A DNA stretch of 64,000 nucleotides, from positions 110,149,583 to 110,213,582 of the forward strand of contig OW240912.1 in assembly GCA_933207985.1 (NCBI GenBank), in the 5' to 3' direction. The notes below the pieces were generated by a model that was not told the DNA's origin, made no database searches, and worked only from the letters and a program-made list of their open reading frames with translations. The stretch comes from Pelobates cultripes (Eukaryota > Chordata > Amphibia > Anura > Pelobatidae). The position numbers were made by a program, and so were the translations under genes. Within the stretch, counting starts at the first letter, position 1; each line of letters starts with the position of its first letter. Below are positions 32,092 through 43,210 of this stretch, piece by piece.

Positions 32092-33329
32092 TTAACCCCT
32101 TAAGGACGGAGCCAAATGTACATGTTGTGAACGAAACAAAATGTAAACAAAACCTGGCATTTGCGCTACATGTCTGTCCAACCGTAATTCACCTCTTTCA
32201 TAGTAAATGCACCCACCCTTATTATATATCATTTTATTCAGGGGAAACAGGGCTTTCATTTAATATCAAATATTTAGCTATGAAACATAATTTAATATGA
32301 AAAAATGGGAGAAAATAAGATTTTTTTTTGATTTTTTTAGTTCTACATGACATTTTAACTGTCAATGTCATAATACTGTTTGCTTTTACTGCAATAAAAT
32401 ACACATATTTGTATTCAGCAAAGTCTCACGTGTAAAACAGTACCCCCTATGTACAGGTTTTATGGCGTTTTGGGAAGTTACAGGGTCAAATATAGCACGT
32501 TACATTTGAAATTGAAATTCGCCAGATTGGTTACGTTGCCTTTGGGACTGTATAGTAGCCCAGGAATGAAATTTACACCCATAATGGCATACCATTTGCA
32601 ATAGTAGACAACCCAAGGTATTGCAAATGGGGTATGTCCAGTCTTTTTTAGTAGCCATTTGGTCACAAACACTGGCCAAAGTTAGCGTTAGTATCTGTTT
32701 GTGTGAAAAATGCAAAAAAACGCCAATTTTGGCCAGTGTTTGTGACTAAGTGGCTACTAAAAAAGACTGGACATACCCTGTTTGCAATACCTTGGGTTGT
32801 CTACTATTGCAAATGGTATGCCATCATAGGGGTAATTTTCATTCTTGGGCTACCATAGGGTCTCAAAGGCAACATAACCAATCTGGCGAATTTTAATGTG
32901 AAAAAATGAAACACAAGCCTTATATTTGACGCTGTAACTTTTGAAAACACCATAAAACCTGTACATGAGGGGTACTGTTGTACTCGGGAGACTTCGCTGA
33001 ACACAAATATTTGTGTTTCAAAACAGTAAAAAGTATTGCAGCAATAATATCATCCGTGTAAGTGCTGTTTGTGCGTGAAAAATGCAAAAAACTTCACTTT
33101 TACTGGCAATATCATTGTTGTAATACATTTTACTGTTTTGAAACACTAATATTTGTGTTCAGCGAAGTCTCCCGAGTAAAACAGTACCCCCAATTTACAG
33201 GTTTTATGGTGTCTTGGAAAGTTATAGGGTTAAATATAGTGCTAGCAAATTAAATTCCCTATACTTTCGGCATGGGTTGTCAGGCAGGTCCCGCTAATTG
33301 TAATTAATTAGGATACCTAATTATGTAAA

Positions 33330-33835
33330 AATATTACATAAATATATGTGTAGAATTAATATATGTATATATATACACATATGTGTATATATACATATAT
33401 ATATAATTTTTTAAAATATTTTTATTTATATATAGGTGTATATATATAGTGATATATACGTATATATTTATGTATATAGAGATATATATTATTTCGTTCT
33501 ATGTGTATTTTGATATAAATATATATATTAATATCACAATACAGTTAGAACGAAACAACAAACATCTATATATTTTTTTATTATTTATTTTTAATTAGTT
33601 AATTTTATTTTTTTTACGTATTTACATTTTTTTATATTATATATAAATATATATATATAACAACAATTATATATATATATATTTAATCAGTATTAGTCTA
33701 CGTGTAATTATATATATATAAATAATTATATATATTAATATTTAAATACACTTCGTGTTTTTTAAATGTGTGTGTGTGTGTGTGTATATATATATTATAC
33801 TTAGATCATATATATAATATATATGATCTAAGTAT
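33330..33835. repeat. TA-rich block inside the 32-34 kb element
   Basis: Long runs of TATATA with small palindromes, plus a (TG)n stretch near 33770. It is the counterpart of 13140-13720 in the related element. Confidence 0.75.
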
Positions 33836-33919
33836 ATTTTATTTGTAACTGTAATTTTTTTTTTTTTAACTAATATTTTATTTTTTCACAGGACAGGGGG
33901 CAGAGACAGTGTCAGCCAG

Positions 33920-34450
33920 TGATTTTACATCACTGGCTGACACACAGGATCAGTGATCACAGTGACTGCCTGTCACTGTGATCACCTCCTGCAGATTGGG
34001 TAATTGGCCACAGGGGGGAGTGCCTGGGTGGTACAAGCACTCCCCCCTTCCAATCTGCAGGGGGATCTTTGTGCCAGTTACATGTGTCAGCCAATAGGCT
34101 GACACATGTAACACTGATCGCAGTGACAGGCTGTCACTGCGATCAGAGCGCTCTGAGATCGCAGTGACAGCCTGTCACTGCGATCTCAGACTAGCAGATC
34201 GCGGTCACTGACCCCAGGGGGACTGCCTGGGGGGCCAGGTAAGTCCCCCGACCGCGATCTGCATTGCAGAAAGCCGCCGGCCACGTGTGTCAGCCGATTT
34301 GAAATCGGCTGACACACGTTAAAAACTGATCGCAGTGACAGCCTGTCACTGCGATCAGTGACTGCAGATCGCGGTCACCGGCCACAGGGGGGGTTGCCTG
34401 GGGGGCCGGGCATCCCCCCCGACCGCGATCTGCAGCGGGCGAATAGCGCC
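33920..34450. promoter_or_regulatory. Subterminal palindrome cluster
   Basis: Repeated inverted motifs occur: GATCGCAGTGACAGGCTGTC with its mirror (about 34116-34146), the same core again at 34157-34187 and 34327-34358, GTGTCAGCC.../GGCTGACAC pairs (33915-33941, 34082-34112, 34286-34318), and GATCGCGGTCA/TGACCGCGATC pairs. The autonomous element has GATCGCTGTGACAGCCAGTC and its complement at 36382-36411. By analogy with piggyBac subterminal repeats these may be transposase-binding or hairpin sites. That is inference. Confidence 0.55.
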
Positions 34451-34557
34451 GGCCACATGGGCGGCCATTAAAGTGAGGGCATACTATTACGCCCGCCGGC
34501 GTTTAGAGCCGGCTCCTGCAGGGCGTAATAGTACGCCCTCCGTCCTTAAGGGGTTAA

Positions 34558-36178
34558 AACATACATTTATAAAAACATTAGCAGGTGTACAAAAGGCCCT
34601 GTCTATGACATCACTTGCTGCTCCAGCCTGGCACAGGTCAGAGTATTTTGGCGGTTGCCATCTTCAAATGGTCGTTTTTTTAAAAACTATAAATCCTACA
34701 GCGAAGAGCTTTATATTGTGAGAATCACAAGACCCAGACCTACATTTAAGATTTGTGTAGGTGGGCTTGAAAATGAGGGAGTGGTGGCAGTTTAGAAATC
34801 ATGTCCTGATTTTTCAGCTTTTGCCAGCTCCCTCTCTAGTTTTGAACATTTTGCCATTCATTCCTATGGAACCAATTTCACCACAAGAACGACGATATTA
34901 CGTGAACCATTCAGCGAAACGTTCCACAAAATAATAGCACACCAATCGGGAACAATCTGCACGTTTCGGTATATTACTGTCTATGAAGTGTAAAAACTGT
35001 GGGAGGAGTTAGGGTGGTAAATTTGGCTATAATAATTTATATGTGATATAACATTAAGAGGTCTTGCTATGCAAGAACACTTAATAAAACATATATGTCT
35101 AGCAGAAGATTAATGGTAAGCAATATAAGAGAGCAGTAGTGAGCCATGGTAACAACTACCAGTAGCTATTAAACTGCTCATGTAAGGCACCAAATGTAAG
35201 TGAGAGTAAACCTAAAAAAAACTGAGAGTATGCTAGGGATCTGTATACGTCCTGCCTAATGTGATTTGCGATCCCTAACCAATGGGGTCATGGGGCGATA
35301 TATATGAGAGTGTACAGCTCTCTTGTGGTGTAAAAGTGTGCTCACTGTAGCAAGAAAAAACACAAAAATATGTTTTAGTACTTACCAAAGACATAGTGAG
35401 CCAAATATGAGAGCAAGCTTAATAAAAACAAGAAAACAGAAATAAAACCAGAATTAAGAGTGGTTTGGGTAGCTGCCCGAAATCTCTCTCCACTCAGTGG
35501 GATAAAAAGGAAAGTCCTCTCAGGATCCAACACATGTGATGTGGATGGTTCTTCCGTAGTTGAGGGCTTTAGGGGGAGTCCCAGTGCTTGTAAGAAAGGT
35601 TAGACCTCAGACATAGAGATGAGTCTCATTTGCTTCATTCTTGGAAAAGGTTGTGGATAGCCAGTTTAGTGGCTGGGGTTATTGCATCCCCTTCTGCCAG
35701 TACCACAGGGGTTTTTAGAGGTGTTTCAGATTCCATTGCTTTTTCCAGGTCATTTCAATGCACATGGAACAAGCGTCTGGGTCGAGCAAGGCCGCTATCT
35801 TTGGGCCATTGGGAATTGTAATATGGCCCCGATATAGAGGGTGCCTTTGCCTTCACCCATGTGTGATTTCTGGGATCTCTCTTCCATAGTTGCAATACTA
35901 TGTGAATGTCTCTCAGTAGTTGTCTGGGAGGAATGAGCAAATCAAAAAGGCACGGGCTGGTAGCCATCACTATTGGTAAGAGGAGGAAAGTAGTCTCAGT
36001 CTCGGATGGCACACGGGAGCCTTGATTTTTTGCAGATTTATCATCAACCGATGGGAACTCAAGAGAATGCCGTCCGTGATACTCTAGTGTCAGGTTCTGC
36101 CCCCCAGCTTTATTAGATTTTAATTCATATTTTTAATGTGGCAGCTGGCTAGCAAGCGATTGGCCATCCGCCACAGGA
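34558..36178. other. Unassigned 1.6 kb
   Basis: No firm feature. A minus-strand open stretch from 36012 down to about 35630 (85 codons, a stop, then more open sequence) has no family I recognise. It could be an eroded transposon exon. 35262-35340 and the rest show nothing notable. Confidence 0.45.
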
Positions 36179-36182
36179 TTAA

Positions 36183-36300
36183 CCCCTTCCCGACCGATGA
36201 CGGAGATTTTCCGTCAAGCTTGTCCGTGCGTTAAGGACCGCTGACGGAAAATCTCCGTCATTTACTAACGTTAACGCCAGATCGCCGCGATCGCGGCGAT
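36183..36300 (+). promoter_or_regulatory. 5' terminal/subterminal hairpin zone of the piggyBac element
   Basis: GACGGAGATTTTCCGTC forms one hairpin at 36199-36215, and GACGGAAAATCTCCGTC another at 36243-36259. A perfect GCGATCGCCGCGATCGC-type palindrome surrounds 36280-36302. Such repeats next to the end are candidate transposase-binding sites. Confidence 0.6.
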
Positions 36301-36381
36301 CGTGGGGTTAACGCTGTTGCTGGGTGCCTTGATCTCAGAGGCAGACCAGCAACCGCGAATAGAGCTGTCCCAGCACATGTG

Positions 36382-36411
36382 ATCGCTGTGACAGCCAGTC
36401 ACAGCGATCAC
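36382..36411. repeat. Subterminal palindrome GATCGCTGTGACA
   Basis: TGATCGCTGTGACAGCC is followed by AGTCACAGCGATCA, a nearly perfect inverted repeat. The same motif, with GCAGTG for GCTGTG, is repeated in the elements at 32096 and 63714. Confidence 0.75.
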
Positions 36412-36779
36412 AGTGCTACTGGGATTCCTGATCCTCCTCCCTCCACCTCTGTGTGGTTTGAGAAGTGGAGAGAGACGGATCAGTGCTGAAACATTGTGTG
36501 CCATTTTAGCTTAAAGTGTATCTGTGTTTTAAAAGTCATTTTAATACTTTTAAAACAGTTTTAACCCTTTCCCTGCCCTTTTGATCACTGCCTGCAGTGA
36601 TCAGTTTACTGATCACAGTATTTTACTCTGATCTAATTTTTGTTTGTACCCTCAAGGGTTAATTTTGATTTTTTTTTAACCCTTAGGGGTTAATTTTATT
36701 TAATTTGTTATTTAATTAATTTAACGTTAATTCCTTAGGTAGCTGGAGTGGGTGGACTTTAGTGGGAATTTGGGAAATT

Positions 36780-36971
36780 GAGTTTTAGGCTAGTTAGAGA
36801 CGAAAAGTTTAGAAACTTTCTGAAAAGTTCTGAAAAGTTCTTAAAAGTTAAAAAAAACTATAAAAAAAGAAAAAAATATAAAAAAAGGATAAAAAAAAGA
36901 AAAAAGTTAAAAAAAAAACAGTTAAAAAAAAAACAGTTTGAAAAAAAGTTTGTTAAAGTTACACCTTCATA
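36780..36971 (+). promoter_or_regulatory. A-rich leader before the transposase ORF
   Basis: Purine-rich sequence with many (A)n-GTT units leads to the start codon. No clear TATA or initiator was picked out. The same tract (as T-rich complement) survives at 1880-2000 in the old copy, so it belongs to the element. The start codon at 36972 has A at position -3. Confidence 0.5.
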
Positions 36972-38636
36972 ATGTCTAGAAGGTACACTGCTGAGGAGGC
37001 TTATGATATACTAGCAGCCGACTCTGACGCCACAGACACTGCCTCTGAGAGTGGTGATGAGACTGTGCCAAATACTGCAGGGCCCTCTGTTGTAAGCGTC
37101 GAGTCCCCTGACCTGGCTCATGACGCTGGTGACTGGGAACCCCTAAATAATTTCACGCCTGAAATCCCACTGTTTACTGGCAGTCCTGGAATTCAGTTGG
37201 ACGTCACCAACTACAGTGCATTAGATTTCATGGAGCTATTCTTGGGGGATGATATTTTAGGGGATATAGTCACCCAGACCAACCTTTATGCTATGCAGTA
37301 CCTGACACTTAATGATCAGAGTCTCATCGCCAGGCAAGGGAGTTGGTACCCCACCAGTGTGCCAGAATTAAAAAAATTTTGGGCACTAACAATGCTAATG
37401 GGCATTATTAAAAAACCCAGCATCAGGATGTACTGGTCCAAAAATCCTGTATGCAGCACCCCTATATACTCCCAGACTATGAACAGGTCCAGATATGAGG
37501 CAATGCTTCGCTTTTTACACTTCAGCGACAATTCGAAGTGCCCCCCAAGAGATAATCCTCAATACGATAATCTCTATAAGCTTCGCCCCCTTATTTCACA
37601 CTTCAACAGACAGTTTGGCTCAATGTACACCCCAGAAAAAAATATTTGTGTAGACGAGTCTCTTATGAAATACAAGGGCAGACTGGGGTTTATACAATAT
37701 ATTCCGGCCAAAAGATCCCGGTATGGGATAAAGTTGTATAAACTTTGTGAAAGTGCCAGTGGGTATGTTTACACCTTCCGTGTGTATGAAGGTAAAGACA
37801 GCCACTTGGATCCCCCAGGTTGCCCGGATATCATTGGGACGAGTGGAAAAATCGTATGGGATTTAATTAACCCATTGCTAAATAAGGGGTATCATTTATT
37901 TATAGACAATTACTATAATAGCATCCCTCTTCTTAGGATGCTTTATTGCTTTGAAACTGTGGCCTGCGGCACTATACGAAAGACACGTGTCGGTTTCCCA
38001 AAAGCCCTGGCACAAAAAAAGTTGAAGAGGGGGGAAACGGCTGCTCTCTGCCAGGACGAACTGCTGGCTCTCAAATTCAAAGACAAGAAGGAGGTGTTCA
38101 TGCTAACATCTATGCATACGGAGCACACTCGAAGAGTCGCAGTTCGTGGCAGACAAGAAATTAGACGGGTGCCAGTCTGCATTAGGCAGTATAACAAGCA
38201 CATGGGGGGAGTTGACCTGTCCGACCAACTGCTGCAACCCTATTTAATACTGAGGAAGACCAGGGCATGGTACAAAAAGCTTGGCATTTACCTTATGCAA
38301 ATGGCGACTCACAATGCCTTTATTCTGTACAAAAAGGCAAATGCTGACCTTAAATCCACATTTCTGGATTTCCAGTTTCAGCTTATTTCTGGGCTGCTCA
38401 CTGAGTGCCACAGTGGGGAACCATCAGCTGGGCCTAGCAGCAGAAGGGTCGAGACAGGTCACTTCTGTTTCCGGATACCTCCAACCCCCAAAAAGAAGAC
38501 ACCCCAGAAAAGGTGCAGGTTGTGCTACCAGAGGGGCATAAGGACGGAAACCAGCTTTTATTGCCCTGATTGCCCCTCTCAGCCCGGCCTTTGCATTGGC
38601 AACTGTTTTAAAGTGTTTCACACCCAGGGAGAATAA
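36972..38636 (+). CDS. piggyBac-like transposase, intact
   Basis: A 554-residue nuclear DDD transposase that would excise and insert DNA at TTAA. The N-terminus is acidic (residues 15-31 rich in D, S, E). The core begins near residue 75 (NYSALDFMELFLGDDIL), typical of the DDE_Tnp_1_7 family. Catalytic aspartates are visible at 228 (ICVDESLMKYKGR), 312 (HLFIDNYYNSIPLL) and 415, with another at 418 (NKHMGGVDLSDQ). The C-terminus has a cysteine-rich domain (residues 499-550: C515, C518, C531, C534, C541, C545, H550) preceded by basic PTPKKKTPQKR. No stops or frameshifts occur and the length is usual for the family. It is flanked by matching ends, so activity is possible but not shown. No AATAAA is seen just after the stop. 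Confidence 0.95.
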   Translation: MSRRYTAEEAYDILAADSDATDTASESGDETVPNTAGPSVVSVESPDLAHDAGDWEPLNNFTPEIPLFTGSPGIQLDVTNYSALDFMELFLGDDILGDIVTQTNLYAMQYLTLNDQSLIARQGSWYPTSVPELKKFWALTMLMGIIKKPSIRMYWSKNPVCSTPIYSQTMNRSRYEAMLRFLHFSDNSKCPPRDNPQYDNLYKLRPLISHFNRQFGSMYTPEKNICVDESLMKYKGRLGFIQYIPAKRSRYGIKLYKLCESASGYVYTFRVYEGKDSHLDPPGCPDIIGTSGKIVWDLINPLLNKGYHLFIDNYYNSIPLLRMLYCFETVACGTIRKTRVGFPKALAQKKLKRGETAALCQDELLALKFKDKKEVFMLTSMHTEHTRRVAVRGRQEIRRVPVCIRQYNKHMGGVDLSDQLLQPYLILRKTRAWYKKLGIYLMQMATHNAFILYKKANADLKSTFLDFQFQLISGLLTECHSGEPSAGPSSRRVETGHFCFRIPPTPKKKTPQKRCRLCYQRGIRTETSFYCPDCPSQPGLCIGNCFKVFHTQGE

Positions 38637-39005
38637 GTTGCACATTGTATATATTTTTATTATTTTTGTTATTATTTAGTTCTTCCATTTTAAAGTTGCT
38701 GACAACGTTTAGGACCAAGGAGGCTACTGAAATTCTTACCTCTGACTGATTATTTTTATTTTTCTTATTTTAGTTAATTAGGGTGCGTGGTAATTCATAG
38801 GAAGTTGGGGAGTTTATTGTTACGCTAGGGGTGAAAAGATTTAAAAAAAAAAATAGAAAAAAAAATATTTTATAACATTATTTAGTTAAAGTTCTTGTGT
38901 AAAAAGTAAAAAATGCTTAGGAAGTTATGAATTCTGTCAGCAGACAGGCAATGCCCCAGAGTTTGATGCCGGTTAATACGGTGATTAATATCTTCTTAAA
39001 AAAAA

Positions 39006-40557
39006 TGGTAGGCCTTTGTGGGGTGGTTTGAATTATCAGTCTGCTAAGATGCTCTAAAATTGCACATGGACCCAGCGTCAAAGTTTGGAAAAAACTGATA
39101 TGGCCTAGTCTCCAATGTGCCCCTTCAACATCCCCATATCCCTGAAAAAGGTACACATGGGGGTATTGTTGTACTAAGACGACATAGCTGAGCAACATAA
39201 TAGGTGTTATACTGCCGTAGCACACATAAGGATTGCAAAATATACAGTAACATCTCCAAGTGTGTGTCAAAAAGGCAGAAAAAATGCTAATTGCTACTAG
39301 ACTTGGTACAAACTAGCAAAGAAATGATCCTACGCTAGAGTTTAAAATATGCCCTTTGAAATACCCTGGAGTGTCTACTTTTACAAATGGTAGGCCTTTG
39401 TGGGGTGGTTTGAAGTATCAGCCTGCTAAGAGGCTCTAAAATTGCACATGGACCCAGCTTCAAAATTCAAAGTTTGAAAAGAACTGATATGGCTTAGTCT
39501 TCAATGTGTCCCTTCAACATCCACATATCCCTGAAAAAAGGTACACATGGGGGTATTGTTGTACTAAGACGACATAGCTGAGCAACATAATAGGTGTTAC
39601 ACTGCCGTAGCACACATAAGGATTGCAAAATATACAGTAACATCTCCAAGTGAGTGTCAAAAAGGCAGAAAAAATGCTAATTGCTACTAGACTTGGTACA
39701 AACTAGCAAAAAAATGATCCTACGCTAGGGTTTAAAATATGCCCTTTGAAATACCCTGGAGTGTCTACTTTTACAAATGGTAGGCCTTTGTGGGGTGGTT
39801 TGAAGTATCAGCCTGCTAAGAGGCTCTAAAATTGCACATGAACCCAGCTTCAAAATTCAAAGTTTGAAAAGAACTGATATGGCTTAGTCTCCAATGTGTC
39901 CCTTCAACATCCACATATCCCTGAAAAAAGGTACACATGGGGGTATTGTTGTACTAAGACGACATAGCTGAGCAACATAATAGGTGTTATACTGCCGTAG
40001 CACACATAAGGATTGCAAAATATACAGTAACATCTCCAAGTGAGTGTCAAAAAGGCAGAAAAAATGCTAATTGCTACTAGACTTGGTACAAACTAGCAAA
40101 AAAATGATCCTACGCTAGGGTTTAAAATATGCCCTTTGAAATACCCTGGAGTGTCTACTTTTACAAATGGTAGGCCTTTGTGGGGTGGTTTGAAATATCA
40201 GCCTGCTAAGAGGCTCTAAAATTGCACATGGACCCAGCTTCAAAATTCAAAGTTTGAAAAGAACTGATATGGCTTAGTCTCCAATGTGTCCCTTCAACAT
40301 CCACATATCCCTGAAAAAAGGTACACATTGGGGTATTGTTGTACTAAGACGACATAGCTGAGCAACATAATAGGTGTTATACTGCCGTAGCACACATAAG
40401 GATTGCAAAATATACAGTAACATCTCCAAGTGTGTGTCAAAAAGGCAGAAAAAATGCTAATTGCTACTAGACTTGGTACAAACTAGCAAAAAAATGATCC
40501 TACGCTAGGGTTTAAAATATGACCTTTGAAATACCCTGGAGTGTCTACTTTTACAAA
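39006..40557 (+). repeat. Tandem array A, four ~390-bp units
   Basis: Units start with TGGTAGGCCTTTGTGGGG at 39006, 39388, 39778 and 40168; spacings are 382, 390 and 390, and the last unit ends after another 390. Copies are almost identical. Each unit holds TACACATGGGGGTATTGTTG, then AGACGACATAGCTGAGCAAC, and ends in ATACCCTGGAGTGTCTACTT. It lies between the transposase stop and array B and contains no ORF. Confidence 0.95.
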
Positions 40558-42424
40558 TAGTAGGCCTTTGTGGGGGGTTTTTGAACCGTCAAACTGCTAT
40601 AGTGGCCCAAATTGAAACATAGGCCCATCACATCCGTCTCTCAAAATTCTACTGTAAATACTGAAATGGACAGGTCTCCTATATGGCGCTGTAGCTTCAC
40701 GAAATAGTGCCAAATACATACAATGGGGGTGTTATTTTACTCAGAAGACTTAGCTGAGCATAATTTTGGGGCTTTGACCATAGTGGCACATGTCAAACAT
40801 ACAAAATGACCAGCAAAAAAGTAATGCGGATGTTAAAAATGCCCAAAATTATTTTTTACCTCAAACTTTGACATACATTGGTGAAAAAATGGGGGCATGT
40901 TAAGGCACAATATGCACCATGTGAGATACCCTGGAGTGTCTACTTTTACAAATGGTAGGCCTTTGTGGGGTTTTTTCCAACAGTCAAACTGCTATAGTGG
41001 CCCAAATTGAAACATAGGCCCATCAAATCCGTCTCTCAGAATTCTACTGTAAATACCGAAATAGACAGGTCCCTTATATGGCGCTGTAGCTTCACGAAAT
41101 AGTGCCAAAGACATACAATGGGGGTGTTATTTTACTCAGAAGACTTAGCTGAGCATAATTTTGGGGCTTTGACCATAGTGGCACATGTCAAACATACAAA
41201 ATGACCAGCACAAAAGTAATGCGGATGTAAAAAATGCCCCAAATTATTTTTTACCACAACCTTTGACATACATTGGTAAAAAAATGGGGGCATGTTAAGG
41301 CACAATATGCACCATATGAGATACCCTGGAGTGTCTACTTTTACAAATGGTAGGCCTTTGTGGGGGTTTTCACACAGTCAAACTGCTATAGTGGCCCAAA
41401 TTGAAACATAGGCCCATCAAATCCGTCTCTCAAAATTCTACTGTAAATACCAAAATAGACAGGTCCCCTATATGACGCTGTAGCTTCACGAAATAGTGCC
41501 AAAGACATACAATGGGGGTGTCATTTTACTCAGAAGACTTAGCTGAGCATAATTTTGGGGCTTTGATCATGGTGGCACATGTCAAACATACAAAATGACC
41601 AGCAAAAAAGTAATGCGGATGTTAAAAATGCCCAAAATTATTTTTTACCACAAACTTTGACATACATTGGTGAAAAAATGGGGGCATGTTAAGGCACAAC
41701 ATGCACCATATGAGATACCCTGGAGTGTCTACTTTTACAAATGGTAGGCCTTTGTGGGGTTTTTTCCAACAGTCAAACTGCTATAGTGGCCCAAATTGAA
41801 ACATAGGCCCATCAAATCCGTCTCTCAGAATTCTACTGTAAATACTGAAATCGACAGGTCTCCTATATGGCGCTGTAGCTTCACGAAATAGTGCCAAAGA
41901 CATACAATGGGGGTGTCATTTTACTCAGAAGACTTAGCTGAGCATAATTTTGGGGCTTTGATCATGGTGGCACATGTCAAATATACAAAATGACCAGCAA
42001 AAAAGTAATGCGGATGTTAAAAATGCCCAAAATTATTTTTTACCTCAAACTTTGACATACATTGGTGAAAAAATGGGGGCATGTTAAGGCACAATATGCA
42101 CCATGTGAGATACCCTGGAGTGTCTACTTTTACAAATGGTAGGCCTTTGTGGGGTTTTTTCCAACAGTCAAACTGCTATAGTGGCCCAAATTGAAACATA
42201 GGCCCATCAAATCCGTCTCTCAGAATTCTACTGTAAATACCGAAATGGACATGTCTCCTATATGGCGCTATAGCTTCACGAAATAGTGCCAAAGACATAC
42301 AATAGGGGTATCGTTGTACCCAGCAAATGTAGCTGAACACAAAATTAGGTTTTGTACAGGAATAGCACACACTAACTTTACGAAATACACATGAGAAGTT
42401 GTTTGTTATAATTTTGTGTGTCAA
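40558..42424 (+). repeat. Tandem array B, four ~395-bp units plus a diverged fifth
   Basis: Units start at 40558, 40953, 41348, 41742 and 42137 (spacings 395, 395, 394, 395). They begin with the same GTAGGCCTTTGTGG block as array A and share the central ATACAATGGGGGTGT...GACTTAGCTGAGCA and the end block GATACCCTGGAGTGTCTACT, but differ elsewhere. A and B therefore descend from one module. The final unit is diverged after about 42300. Confidence 0.95.
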
Positions 42425-43048
42425 AAATAAAAAAAAACTAAATTTTTGTCCAATATTTAGCAGGGATTAGCGGTGAAATGGCTAAGTTAAAAGTGTCAAA
42501 ATAATGTTAGTTAAATAGCCTGTGATGTCTGCTTTATATAAATATATACTTTTGTGTGGCAATTTTGTTTTCTTTTATGGCTATTAAGCTTAGAAGACAA
42601 ACATACCAAATTCTAAAATCGCTCCACATTAAAAGTTTATTTTACTCCTTGTGTTTTGTGAGCTGTAACTACCAAAAAAAACTGAAAATCCTAGACACAT
42701 TATATATTTTGTAAATCAGAACAACTAAATGAATTTATTTTTAATTACTTTCCTTAACCTGCACTAATTATGCACACATTATTATTGCAAAAACTGAAGA
42801 AAAAAAACAATATTTTTACATTTTTGGGCATTTTTTTTGTATTTTTTTGATAATAAATAAGCATTTATATATGTATATGTTACATCAATTTTAAGCCCTT
42901 TTTGTCCTTTAAAAAACGGTATATAATATGTGTCGGTGCAATAAAATAGTAAAATGCAAATTGCAGTTGAACGCAAACAGCAAAAAATGTGAAAATTTCT
43001 TGGGTCCTTAAGTGCAAGACAAGCTTTTGAAGCTGTGTCCTTAAGGGG
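42425..43048 (+). repeat. 3' terminal segment of the piggyBac element
   Basis: Non-coding segment with CCCTTTTTGTCCTTTAAAAA and TTGAACGCAAACAGCAAAAA. It aligns with 14770-14944 and, inverted, with 32096-32290 and the start of the window. It ends GTGTCCTTAAGGGG before TTAA. Confidence 0.8.
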
Positions 43049-43119
43049 TTAACACTCGTACCACTTAAAAGCTAGTCAATAACTTGCAAATATGCATTTT
43101 GCTGACTGCATTCAGTCCC

Positions 43120-43210
43120 TATGTAGTTTAAAATCAGTGCTTTGTAGACATTCCGTATCCTATACTTTGTATAGAGTTCATATGCAAAAAGCACTGATTT
43201 TAAACAAGAC
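43120..43210. repeat. Inverted repeat
   Basis: GTTTAAAATCAGTGCTTT (about 43128) pairs with AAAGCACTGATTTTAAAC (about 43187), spaced by 40-odd bases. Possibly the core of a small foldback element; the outer limits were not found. Confidence 0.7.

Larger units (their letters stand above)
32096..34553 (-). mobile_element. Non-autonomous piggyBac-type element (2.5 kb)
   Basis: TTAA flanks both sides (32092-32095 and 34554-34557). The terminal inverted repeat CCCCTTAAGGACGGAG is perfect over 16 bp. In minus orientation it starts with a stem-loop (GGGCGTACTATTACGCCC type), GC-rich palindromes with GATCGCAGTGACA, a TA-rich block (33360-33830), and then repeat-module anchors in inverted arrangement (32400-32465, 32952-33020, 33150-33215). 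Its 34266-34553 end is nearly identical to 63714-64000. No transposase is encoded. Confidence 0.9.
36183..43048 (+). mobile_element. Complete piggyBac-like DNA transposon (6.9 kb)
   Basis: TTAA lies at both edges (36179-36182 and 43049-43052), the piggyBac target. The left end is CCCCTTCCCGACCGATGAC; the right end in reverse complement is CCCCTTAAGGACACAGC. They share CCCCTT and GAC, so the terminal repeat is short and imperfect. From left to right there are a palindromic GACGGA(A/G)ATTTTCCGTC hairpin zone, GATCGC palindromes, an A-rich leader, an intact 554-residue transposase, and 3.3 kb of tandem ~390-bp modules. A 3' segment shared with the non-autonomous copies closes the element. At 6.9 kb it is much larger than a typical piggyBac (about 2.5-3.5 kb) because of the arrays. 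Confidence 0.88.

Noticed and set aside
37316..38645. Minus-strand ORFs within the transposase gene, and 38281-38541 in another plus frame
   Set aside because: Shadows of the 554-residue transposase frame.
39006..42424. CRISPR-like array
   Set aside because: Units are ~390 bp, adjacent and alike throughout, with no short repeats separated by unique spacers; it lies inside a eukaryotic transposon.
36183..43048. Domesticated piggyBac-derived host gene
   Set aside because: The gene is still flanked by matching TTAA-bordered ends and related non-autonomous copies lie nearby, which fits a transposon better; cross-species conservation could not be tested here.
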